Shown: positions 1 through 5,830 of the stretch, piece by piece | Numbering within the stretch: the stretch's first letter is position 1 | Layout of the letters: each line of letters starts with the position of its first letter | Assembly: GCA_002295705.1 (NCBI GenBank) | Contig: DBHP01000023.1 | Span: forward strand, 1,226 to 8,343 | Direction: 5' to 3' | Length of the DNA stretch: 7,118 nucleotides | Source: Candidatus Neomicrothrix sp. UBA825 | GTDB taxonomy: Bacteria; Actinomycetota; Acidimicrobiia; Acidimicrobiales; UBA8592 | Notes under the pieces: model-generated | Databases searched by the model: none | Seen by the model: only the letters and a program-made list of their open reading frames with translations | Told to the model about the DNA's origin: nothing | Program-made: the position numbers and the translations under genes

Positions 1-333
1 AAAGATGGCGGACCAAAACTCGGGGCAAGATTTATCGGTAAAAATAGTTGGCAAGGAAACAAATGGGTTGCTCCTGTTAAGATTACGGAATTTACTAAAC
101 CGAAGCGGTTCGCTTTCAAAATGAGATTTCCGCTCATAGGAGGTTCAGATTGGAGTTTCGATCTTGAACCAACTCCCGGAGGCTGCAAAGTAACACAAAC
201 ATGGATAGACCGCCGTACAAAAGCTCTTGTCGTTATTGGTGGCAAAGTGAGTGGTGTGTCTGATCGGGCTCCTCATACGCGAATGTCAATGGAAACAACT
301 CTTGATAATCTCGCTAAAGAAGTCGAAAAATAA
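1..333 (+). CDS. SRPBCC-fold (polyketide cyclase/START-like) protein, C-terminal part
   Basis: Frame 1 is open from the first base of the window to the TAA at 331-333, giving 110 residues with no start, so the gene begins upstream. The first in-frame ATG (121) is an internal methionine, because the coding pattern continues unbroken before it. The visible part fits the second half of an SRPBCC (polyketide cyclase/dehydrase, START-like) domain: a GARFIGKN strand, then a 'W..P..I.EF..PKRFAFKM' strand pair, a WSFDLEP strand, a V-T-Q-T-W strand, and a closing amphipathic helix ending TLDNLAKEVEK. These folds bind hydrophobic ligands in a central cavity, and function cannot be read from the fold. 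No membrane segment is visible. It converges on the minus-strand phosphodiesterase with a 5-bp gap. Family assignment is fairly good; the role is unknown. Confidence 0.7.
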   Translation, partial: KDGGPKLGARFIGKNSWQGNKWVAPVKITEFTKPKRFAFKMRFPLIGGSDWSFDLEPTPGGCKVTQTWIDRRTKALVVIGGKVSGVSDRAPHTRMSMETTLDNLAKEVEK

Positions 334-338
334 AATCG

Positions 339-1370
339 TCAGAGTTTAAGATCAAGCTCGAATAAGTGGCTTATGTGCTGAGCCCAGTCTTGAGCATTGG
401 GTTGACTTGCACTGATCAGTTTAGCGATTCGCTGAGATCCAACATGTCCACCACCGACCACTGCTACTTGGCTGCCGCATCGCGGACTCCCATGCGAACC
501 AAACAAGCCATCAAGCCAAGGTCCAAAAACATGGCCGGGCTTACCCCAAACAAGATCGTGATCATCATCAAGAGAAATTGCCCCTTCAATTTCTTGAATT
601 TGAAGAACATCGGCCAAATCAGGCCCCTTATGAATGACTGCAGCCGTGCCCTCATATTCAACTAGACCTGGTAAACCACGATTGTTAAGTGACTCGGCTA
701 GGTCAAAACCATACTCCACTACATATTCCTGATCATGATCACTCACGACAATCAACACAGTGTCATCCCACCCCGGTTGAAGTCGGTTAATCAATTCCCC
801 CAAAGCATCATCGGTTTCTTTAACCCGAAACTTTGTTTCCTCTGCATCAGGACCATGGATGTGAGAAACTGTATCCGGCTCATTGAAATGGACAACGGAG
901 AAATCAGCAGAAACTAGGTCAATGTTATCAATTGCTTCTAGAACTGCAGAATTTGATGCATATCGAAATTCATCTAAATCAACATCTGCTCTCTTGCCCC
1001 CCGGAGGCCAAAAAATATCCGCAGATTCTGCACCCATGACCCCTATCAGGTGATGATCGCCTACCACCACAGCGGTGGACAACTTGCCTCTATTCGCAGC
1101 TAAAAAAATTGTGTCACCCGTAGGTCCAATTGAGGAAGCAATTGTGAATTTCTCATTATCCCACACTTTATTGACGAAAATTCCATGGGATTTTGGAAGC
1201 CGGCCAGTAGCAAAAGTGGCGTGATTAGGGTACGTGGCTGTTGATAACACAGCTCGACCGCCCTTGGGATTCCATCCCCCACCCATAGCTAATTGCCAAA
1301 GATTTGGGGTTAATTCCTCGCTCACTAGCCGGTTGGGGAGAGCGTCAATAATAACGAAAACAACCTTCAT
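339..1370 (-). CDS. Type I phosphodiesterase / nucleotide pyrophosphatase-like (alkaline phosphatase superfamily) enzyme
   Basis: This is a 343-residue protein of the alkaline phosphatase superfamily, closest in motif pattern to nucleotide pyrophosphatase/phosphodiesterases, which hydrolyse phosphate mono- or diesters with two metal ions. The full metal set is visible: D9 in the N-terminal VFVIIDA strand; the nucleophile T46 in the block TATYPNHATFATG, with N49 as the usual oxyanion-side Asn; D166 and H170 in EPDTVSH; D211 and H212 in VSDHD; and a late His, H293, in GSHGSPR. The following SHGI (61-64) is also typical of the family. There is no signal peptide or membrane segment, so it is probably cytoplasmic, unlike many secreted NPP enzymes. 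Its ATG overlaps the stop of the upstream SRPBCC gene as ATGA, so the two are probably translationally coupled. The substrate is unknown; a phosphonoacetate hydrolase-like or phosphoglycerol-type activity is possible. Confidence 0.85.
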   Translation of the reverse strand: MKVVFVIIDALPNRLVSEELTPNLWQLAMGGGWNPKGGRAVLSTATYPNHATFATGRLPKSHGIFVNKVWDNEKFTIASSIGPTGDTIFLAANRGKLSTAVVVGDHHLIGVMGAESADIFWPPGGKRADVDLDEFRYASNSAVLEAIDNIDLVSADFSVVHFNEPDTVSHIHGPDAEETKFRVKETDDALGELINRLQPGWDDTVLIVVSDHDQEYVVEYGFDLAESLNNRGLPGLVEYEGTAAVIHKGPDLADVLQIQEIEGAISLDDDHDLVWGKPGHVFGPWLDGLFGSHGSPRCGSQVAVVGGGHVGSQRIAKLISASQPNAQDWAQHISHLFELDLKL

Positions 1371-1825
1371 TCATCCTCACTTTGCGGTCGCAAAGATACA
1401 AAATAAGCTTTCAAATCTGTTCGTGCTTGATCAACATACGTATTGAATACCGTTTCTAAAGTGCGATTCCAAAATTTGCCTGAATAGGAAACAACGAAAA
1501 TGATCTCGGTAGACATCGCACCTAATCCTTTTAAATTCACATCTATGGACCAGTCCGCAGCATCTTTACCGGATATTTCCTTCCTCTCAAACCTGATCAG
1601 TTTGTGGGGTTCAGATGTAACTTTAGCCATTCGTAATTTTTTCATTCGGGAGAAAGGCCCCAATCGGGCTTTGAGAACGAGCATCCAAACAAGGTCATCC
1701 TCAGTTCCCACTGGTTCAACCGAGTCAATGAAATTAAGCCATTGTGTATAGATGGCCAAGTCAGAAAGAACAGAAAAGGCGTGCTCTATATCTGCTTGAA
1801 CAGTTACGGTCTCGGTTCTCTGCAT
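1367..1825 (-). CDS. SRPBCC family (polyketide cyclase/dehydrase-like) protein
   Basis: This complete 152-residue protein has the layout of a small SRPBCC domain: an N-terminal strand with TVTVQADIEHAFSVLSD (7-23), where the 'AF.VLSDL..Y.QWL' helix is a family hallmark, then alternating strands (VWMLVLKAR, KLIRFERKE, ADWSIDVNLK, STEIIFVVSYSG), and a long C-terminal helix with LETVFNTYVDQARTDLKAYF (about 123-142). Such proteins bind lipids, polyketides or other hydrophobic molecules. Neither catalysis nor ligand can be inferred. The start is supported by a strong Shine-Dalgarno sequence, GAAGGAG on the minus strand (1831-1837), 5 nt before the ATG. The stop overlaps the phosphodiesterase start by 4 bp, so it is the first gene of a two-gene operon and is probably made together with that enzyme. 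It is not obviously a copy of the SRPBCC protein at the left edge. Confidence 0.75.
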   Translation of the reverse strand: MQRTETVTVQADIEHAFSVLSDLAIYTQWLNFIDSVEPVGTEDDLVWMLVLKARLGPFSRMKKLRMAKVTSEPHKLIRFERKEISGKDAADWSIDVNLKGLGAMSTEIIFVVSYSGKFWNRTLETVFNTYVDQARTDLKAYFVSLRPQSEDE

Positions 1826-1904
1826 ATTCGCTCCTTCGCATGATATATGTCACAAGCTGCTAACAGGATGCTACATCAGTTACTTATCCTCTAGCCTAAA
1901 CAGT
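1826..1904. promoter_or_regulatory. Divergent promoter region between SRPBCC operon and isochorismate synthase
   Basis: This 79-bp spacer must carry promoters for both directions. Toward the + strand, TAGCCT (1892-1897) matches the TANNNT -10 pattern and lies 7 nt before the GTG at 1905, which would place transcription start on or next to the start codon. TATCCT (1885-1890) is an alternative and would give a leader of only about 8 nt. No good TTGACA-like -35 is seen, and there is no Shine-Dalgarno sequence before 1905. Toward the minus strand, the Shine-Dalgarno sequence occupies 1831-1837, and an AT-rich element at 1841-1850 could serve as -10. An imperfect palindrome, TGATATATGTCA (1841-1852, 10 of 12 positions symmetric), could be an operator. 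All of this is motif reading only. Confidence 0.45.
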
Positions 1905-3137
1905 GTGCAAACAAAAGCATTTCACTTAGCTGAAACGAGAGATATTAATCTGCTCAACATTCAAGATTTTTATTGGTCATCTTCAAGCGTGACACTTGCA
2001 GGTGTAGGTGTAGCTAAACGGTTAACAATTCCACGCAATCAAGACACAGAAGAAGAAAACCAGTTATTTTCTGAGATCATACTTGACCACCATAATTCCG
2101 AAGCCTCTTTATCCAAGGAAGATCTCTGTGCCTTTGCAGCTTTCCCATTTGATCCAAGCAAAGCTACCGAGCTCATCATTCCTTCACTCCTTATCAAAAA
2201 GAATTCCACAGGTGGTGCAAAACTGATTTATACCGGCACTGAGGACAAAACGAAAGACGAACTCCTCCACGAAATAACCAAAACTAATGAACCAGAGTCA
2301 CACGCAACCCAATCCAGCATCAATATTGACTCTCCTATACCACCTGAAATATGGCGAGACGAAAAGATAACCGAAATCAAAGAACATATAAAAAATGGGA
2401 ACGTCAAAAAAGTTGTTCTAGCCAGAGAACTTGTGCTTTCCGCAGATAACGATTTCAAAATCAGCGATGTTCTAGAGAAGCTGATCAAACAGAACAAATC
2501 GTCAATGATTTTCAATATCGACGGATTCCTAGGAGCATCTCCCGAATTGCTTATCAAAAGAAGCGGTAATTCTGTGATGTCTCATCCTCTTGCTGGTACA
2601 ACACCTAAATTTGATGACGCAGATTCAGATAGAATTTCCAGACAAAAATTATTAGATTCAACAAAAGATGCATACGAGCACAGAGTCACAATTGAATGGC
2701 TCCTTAACGAGCTTTTGCCCTTCTGCTCATACGTAGATGCTGATCCAGAACCTAAAATTGTCAGCCTTGAACATGTGCACCATCTAGGAACAGAGGTGGC
2801 AGGCCAATTATCAACCCCTCCATGTTCAGTCCTTGAACTTGTAAACGCCCTACACCCAACTCCCGCAGTAGGTGGAGATCCCCAAACAGAGGCATTAGCT
2901 ATTATTAAAAGAGTCGAAGGCATTGATCGCAGACGCTACGCAGGACCAGTCGGATGGATAGCAGCAAACGGAGATGGCGAATTTGCAGTCGGAATACGAT
3001 CAGCAGAAGTAAAAGCAAACACAGCTCACCTTTATGCGGGAGTTGGACTCGTCAAAGACAGCGACCCTCAATCCGAACTAGAAGAAACAGAAGCTAAATT
3101 CAAAACAATGCTGAATACTTTTCTTTCTACAACGTAA
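1905..3137 (+). CDS. Isochorismate synthase (chorismate-binding enzyme, MenF/EntC type)
   Basis: This 410-residue enzyme would convert chorismate to isochorismate, the entry to menaquinone or to salicylate/dihydroxybenzoate siderophores. Its length fits EntC/MenF (about 390-430). The N-terminal third is poorly conserved, as usual. The chorismate-binding domain spans about 145-406. K169 in KVVLAR is the general base that activates water in isochorismate synthases; anthranilate and aminodeoxychorismate synthases have Gln there. E214 in GASPELL is the expected acid. LAGT (229-232) has Ala rather than the Lys of aminodeoxychorismate synthase. Further signatures are KDAYEHR (254-260), HPTPAVGG (317-324), GIDRRRYAGPVGW (339-351), YAGVGLV (377-383) and ELEETEAK (391-398). 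The GTG start is chosen because no ATG lies upstream in frame and the next in-frame ATG is at residue 201. There is no Shine-Dalgarno sequence, so the mRNA may be leaderless. No other men or siderophore genes are visible, so menaquinone versus siderophore use is open. Confidence 0.92.
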   Translation: MQTKAFHLAETRDINLLNIQDFYWSSSSVTLAGVGVAKRLTIPRNQDTEEENQLFSEIILDHHNSEASLSKEDLCAFAAFPFDPSKATELIIPSLLIKKNSTGGAKLIYTGTEDKTKDELLHEITKTNEPESHATQSSINIDSPIPPEIWRDEKITEIKEHIKNGNVKKVVLARELVLSADNDFKISDVLEKLIKQNKSSMIFNIDGFLGASPELLIKRSGNSVMSHPLAGTTPKFDDADSDRISRQKLLDSTKDAYEHRVTIEWLLNELLPFCSYVDADPEPKIVSLEHVHHLGTEVAGQLSTPPCSVLELVNALHPTPAVGGDPQTEALAIIKRVEGIDRRRYAGPVGWIAANGDGEFAVGIRSAEVKANTAHLYAGVGLVKDSDPQSELEETEAKFKTMLNTFLSTT

Positions 3138-3232
3138 ATGTGTGGTCTTTAGTTTCCATCTAAGAAGTTTTTGTTCTACCTTTAACCAATAGCCATTAGT
3201 CATGCGACCAACGCGTCGTAAGGAAGGAAGCC
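3138..3232 (+). promoter_or_regulatory. Intergenic spacer with probable promoter for the SDR-ThuA-E1 gene string
   Basis: This 95-bp spacer follows the isochorismate synthase. It has no convincing terminator hairpin; the T-run at 3168-3172 is not preceded by a stable GC stem. TACCTT (3177-3182) and TAGTTT (3150-3155) fit a loose TANNNT -10 pattern without a good -35, so a promoter here is plausible but unproven, and read-through from the upstream gene is equally possible. A strong purine-rich ribosome binding stretch, AGGAAGGAAG (3221-3230), lies just before the ATG at 3233. Confidence 0.3.
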
Positions 3233-3994
3233 ATGGATCTGGGGTTAACAGAAAAAAAAGTTGTTATAACTGGCGGTTCGAGAGGAATAGGTCGAGCGAT
3301 TGCAACAAAGATGCTTGAAGAAGGAGCGTCAGTGGCAATATGTGCTAGAGGTCAAGAAGGAGTCGACGAGGCACTAGCAGCGCTTGAAGGAAAAGGAACA
3401 ATAATCGGCGCAGCCGTTGATGCAAGCAATGGCGAAGAGTTGGAGAGCTGGCTTCAAAGCTCAGCTGAAGAACTAGGAGGAATAGATATCCTCATTAATA
3501 ACGCATCAGGCGGCGGCGGTGGCCAAACCGACGAAAAATTTGATGCAAATTATAATGTTGACCTCATGGGACTCGTCCGTGGTGTAAGAGCTACTGAAGA
3601 CCTACTAGCCGCCTCTGGCGAAGGAGCTGTGCTTACTATTAGCTCAACTGCGGCTTTAGAACATTTCGGGCCAGGACCTACAAGCTACAGTGCACTCAAA
3701 GCAGCCGCTACCGTATATGCAGCAGGCCTAGCCCAAACACTTGCAGCAAAGGGCATCAGAGTTAACACCATAGCGCCGGGACCCATCTTCTTTGAAGATG
3801 GACCATGGGATAAAATTAAACAAGGGATGCCAGAGTTTTACGAAAACACAGTCAAAGACCAACCAAGCGGACGAATGGGCTCAGCAGAAGAGGTAGCAAA
3901 CGTAGCTGCTTTCCTCTGCAGTCCAGCAGCTTCATGGGTAACTGGGGCGAATATCGTAGTGGACGGCGGTTACACGAAGAGAATCGAATTCTAG
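3233..3994 (+). CDS. Short-chain dehydrogenase/reductase (SDR), 3-oxoacyl-ACP reductase-like
   Basis: This is a classical SDR of 253 residues, the usual length, with a single Rossmann domain that oxidises an alcohol or reduces a carbonyl using NAD(P)(H). Visible motifs are TGGSRGIG (13-20), the dinucleotide loop; D63 in the AAVDAS strand; NNAS (89-92) in place of NNAG; N108 of the catalytic tetrad; S138; Y152 and K156 in YSALK; and the PG turn (182-183). Basic R17 in the glycine loop and R39 after the second strand favour NADP(H). A run of five glycines follows NNAS (93-97), longer than usual. The C-terminus, GGYTKRIEF, resembles a known SDR subgroup often annotated as FabG-like. It is preceded by a strong Shine-Dalgarno sequence and followed after 9 nt by the ThuA-like gene. 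Substrate is unknown. Linkage to the AcoA/AcoB genes makes a small hydroxyketone or a sugar-derived carbonyl possible, but this is inference. Confidence 0.88.
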   Translation: MDLGLTEKKVVITGGSRGIGRAIATKMLEEGASVAICARGQEGVDEALAALEGKGTIIGAAVDASNGEELESWLQSSAEELGGIDILINNASGGGGGQTDEKFDANYNVDLMGLVRGVRATEDLLAASGEGAVLTISSTAALEHFGPGPTSYSALKAAATVYAAGLAQTLAAKGIRVNTIAPGPIFFEDGPWDKIKQGMPEFYENTVKDQPSGRMGSAEEVANVAAFLCSPAASWVTGANIVVDGGYTKRIEF

Positions 3995-4003
3995 GAGCAA
4001 AAA

Positions 4004-4771
4004 ATGCCTGAAGATAAGCCTGAGAGAGTAGACGCGTACCTCGTAGCTGGTGGAAGATTTCACGACATTGACTATGCAAGGCTTGAGTTACTTAAGCTCC
4101 TTAGCGAGCACCCCTATATACGCGTCAAAGTAGGGTCTGATTATGAAGACACAGCGTCAATAACCTCAGCATCAATGCTCATCTCCTACACATGCGATAT
4201 TCGACCCTCCGAGAATGCACAAATAGGCATCCGAGATTGGGTTAATGATGGAGGAAGATGGCTAGCGCTCCACGGAACAAATTCTGCATTAGATTTTGAT
4301 CCTCCTAACCCGGTAGGCTCTCCAAGATGTTTCCCGATCTGGGCGGAACTATTGGGAAGCCAGTTTATCTCACACCCTCCAATAGCTCCGTTTCCAGTTC
4401 AGCTCGCAGATCCAGATCACTGGTTAGTTGAAGGAATAGAGCCTTTTGAAACAGATGATGAACTTTATTTATGCGAATATCACGATAGGGATAGCTTGCA
4501 TCCGCTTATGCAAACAGAATGGCAAGGCGAAACGCCAGGCTTCGTTGATTCAGACTGGACAGACTGTGACCCAGTTCATCTGATCATGTACCTCAAATCT
4601 CATGGGAATGGAAAGATTCTTTACAATAACCTCGGACACTGCCGAGGGCACTGGGACATGACTGAAGCCGTGAAGTATTACCCTCAAATCGAAAGGTGCT
4701 CATGGGAGATACCTCAATACCATGAACTATTACGCAGGGGAATACGGTGGGCATTAGGCGAAGAAGGTTAA
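4004..4771 (+). CDS. ThuA-like domain protein
   Basis: This 255-residue protein is covered end to end by a ThuA-like (trehalose utilisation) domain, which has a glutamine-amidotransferase-like fold. Diagnostic pieces are an N-terminal strand with FHDIDYARLELLKLL (19-33), ISYTCD (60-65), the GGRWLALHG block (83-91), the DPDHWLVEGIEPF...DDELYLCE segment (136-158), GKILYNNLGH (203-212) followed by R214, G215 and H216, and a terminal GIRWALG helix (246-252). ThuA family members are linked genetically to disaccharide use in rhizobia, but the chemistry is poorly established and most members are uncharacterised. There is no signal peptide, so it is probably cytoplasmic. A Shine-Dalgarno sequence, AGGAG (3993-3997), overlaps the stop of the SDR gene, pointing to coupled expression. 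The association with an SDR suggests keto-sugar or related carbonyl chemistry, which is inference. Confidence 0.82.
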   Translation: MPEDKPERVDAYLVAGGRFHDIDYARLELLKLLSEHPYIRVKVGSDYEDTASITSASMLISYTCDIRPSENAQIGIRDWVNDGGRWLALHGTNSALDFDPPNPVGSPRCFPIWAELLGSQFISHPPIAPFPVQLADPDHWLVEGIEPFETDDELYLCEYHDRDSLHPLMQTEWQGETPGFVDSDWTDCDPVHLIMYLKSHGNGKILYNNLGHCRGHWDMTEAVKYYPQIERCSWEIPQYHELLRRGIRWALGEEG

Positions 4772-4833
4772 CTTCGATTAGTGATCGACCGATATCAAGA
4801 TAAACTACAAGATAAGAACTGAACGGAGTTTCA
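4772..4833 (+). promoter_or_regulatory. Spacer before E1 alpha with short repeats, possible internal promoter
   Basis: This 62-bp gap is the largest in the downstream gene string. It contains a perfect 5-bp inverted repeat, TCGAT (4774-4778) and ATCGA (4784-4788), with a 5-nt loop; two direct copies of CAAGATAA (4796-4803 and 4808-4815), 12 bp apart; a TANNNT match, TAAACT (4801-4806), lying between and partly within them; and the Shine-Dalgarno sequence CGGAG (4824-4828), 5 nt before the ATG. A separate promoter or regulator site for the E1 genes is possible. The elements are short enough to be chance. Confidence 0.25.
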
Positions 4834-5829
4834 ATGGCTACCAAAGAACAAACAAAGATTTCAAAAGAAGTCCTCTTTGATCTGCACCGCCGGATGGTAA
4901 GAATCCGACTGCTCGAAGAAGCAGCAGGGCAACTAGCATCAGAAGCTCGAATACCCGGCTTTATCCACCTATATGTTGGCGAAGAAGCGGTAGCCGCAGG
5001 AGGATGCGTAGCACTTAAAGACGAAGATCAAATCTCCTCCACTCACCGAGGTCATGGACATTTGGTAGCTAAAGGCGGCGAATTTAAACCAATGATGGCA
5101 GAGTTCATGGGCAAAGCAACCGGTTATTGTAAAGGAAAAGGCGGATCCATGCACATATCTGACCTTGACCTAGGAATGCTAGGCGCAAACGGAATCGTAG
5201 GAGCCGGCGTACCTATTGCTGTAGGAGCAGCTTTCGCAAATAAATACAGAAATAACGGACTTGTTACTATGTCATTCTTCGGAGATGGATCCACCAATAT
5301 TGGTGCATTCCACGAAGCAGCCAACATGGCCTGCGCCCTGCACCTTCCAATAGTCTTCATGTGCGAAAACAATGAGTACGCAGAATACACAGCGCGTGAG
5401 AGAGTAATGGCAATTACTGATGTTGCTGATAGAGCTGCAGCTTATGGAATGCCTGGAGTCATAGTCGATGGAATGGACGTAGTTGCTGTATACGAAGCTG
5501 CACGAGTCGCTGTTGCCAGAGCTCGCAACGGAGAAGGTCCGTCAATGATCGAATGTAAAACCTACAGATACTATGACCACGCAGGAGTCAGCGGATTGGG
5601 AAGAACATACCGATCGGATGAGGAAGTCCAAGAATGGATGGAACGAGACCCAATCAAACTCTTTGAAGCCCAGCTTGCAAAAGCAAAAGTAATGAGCGAA
5701 GAAGAAGCCAAAGAAATCCATGCTGGTATACAGGCAGAGATTGATGAAGCAATAGAATTCGCTGAAAACAGTCCTCTTCCTGATCCGGAAGTAGACATGC
5801 TAACAGACGTGTACACGGAGGTATCATAA
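4834..5829 (+). CDS. Thiamine-diphosphate 2-oxo acid/acetoin dehydrogenase E1, alpha subunit
   Basis: At 331 residues this matches the alpha subunit of heterotetrameric E1 enzymes, which decarboxylate or cleave a 2-oxo acid or acetoin on thiamine diphosphate and hand the acyl group to lipoyl-E2. The N-terminal helix (13-35), the IHLYVGEEAVAAG block (44-56), THRGHGH (70-76) and GKGGSMHISD (101-110), followed by MLGANGIVGAG, are all typical and most resemble acetoin dehydrogenase AcoA. The cofactor motif is GDG (150-152) through to NN (179-180). The loop that is phosphorylated in mitochondrial E1 alpha is present in altered form as YRYYDHAG (244-251) ... TYR (258-260), keeping the usual His. 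The C-terminal part is helical and acidic. It is followed after 1 nt by the beta subunit. Acetoin, pyruvate or branched-chain 2-oxo acids are all possible substrates; AcoX next door favours acetoin-type chemistry. Family certain, substrate not. Confidence 0.9.
   Translation: MATKEQTKISKEVLFDLHRRMVRIRLLEEAAGQLASEARIPGFIHLYVGEEAVAAGGCVALKDEDQISSTHRGHGHLVAKGGEFKPMMAEFMGKATGYCKGKGGSMHISDLDLGMLGANGIVGAGVPIAVGAAFANKYRNNGLVTMSFFGDGSTNIGAFHEAANMACALHLPIVFMCENNEYAEYTARERVMAITDVADRAAAYGMPGVIVDGMDVVAVYEAARVAVARARNGEGPSMIECKTYRYYDHAGVSGLGRTYRSDEEVQEWMERDPIKLFEAQLAKAKVMSEEEAKEIHAGIQAEIDEAIEFAENSPLPDPEVDMLTDVYTEVS
5817..5822 (+). promoter_or_regulatory. Strong Shine-Dalgarno site of the E1 beta gene inside the E1 alpha gene
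   Basis: GGAGGT lies within the last codons of the alpha subunit gene, 8 nt before the beta ATG at 5831. It fixes the beta start and indicates that alpha and beta are made from one transcript in matched amounts, as their obligate heterotetramer requires. Confidence 0.75.
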
Positions 5830-5830
5830 A

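Noticed and set aside
121..333. A 70-residue protein starting at ATG 121
   Set aside because: The same frame is open and domain-like from base 1, so 121 is an internal Met of a gene that starts before the window.
366..665. Plus-strand open frame of 99 codons inside the phosphodiesterase gene
   Set aside because: It lies opposite a gene with a full set of catalytic motifs, has no recognisable domain and no ribosome site; it is a frame shadow.
1500..1751. Plus-strand open frame of 83 codons opposite the SRPBCC gene
   Set aside because: The minus-strand frame has a strong Shine-Dalgarno site and a family-typical pattern; this one has neither.
2228..2923. Two minus-strand open frames (109 and 113 codons) opposite isochorismate synthase
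   Set aside because: They lie wholly within a well-supported gene, are low-complexity serine-rich, and match no family I recognise.
1905..3137. Anthranilate synthase or aminodeoxychorismate synthase component I instead of isochorismate synthase
   Set aside because: K169 in KVVLAR replaces the Gln used by those amide-nitrogen-dependent enzymes, LAGT lacks the aminodeoxychorismate synthase Lys, and no glutaminase partner gene is adjacent.
3138..3180. Possible intrinsic terminator after isochorismate synthase (T-run near 3168)
   Set aside because: Only a 4-bp AT-rich stem, AGAA/TTCT, can be drawn and it flanks rather than precedes the T-run; not a credible terminator.
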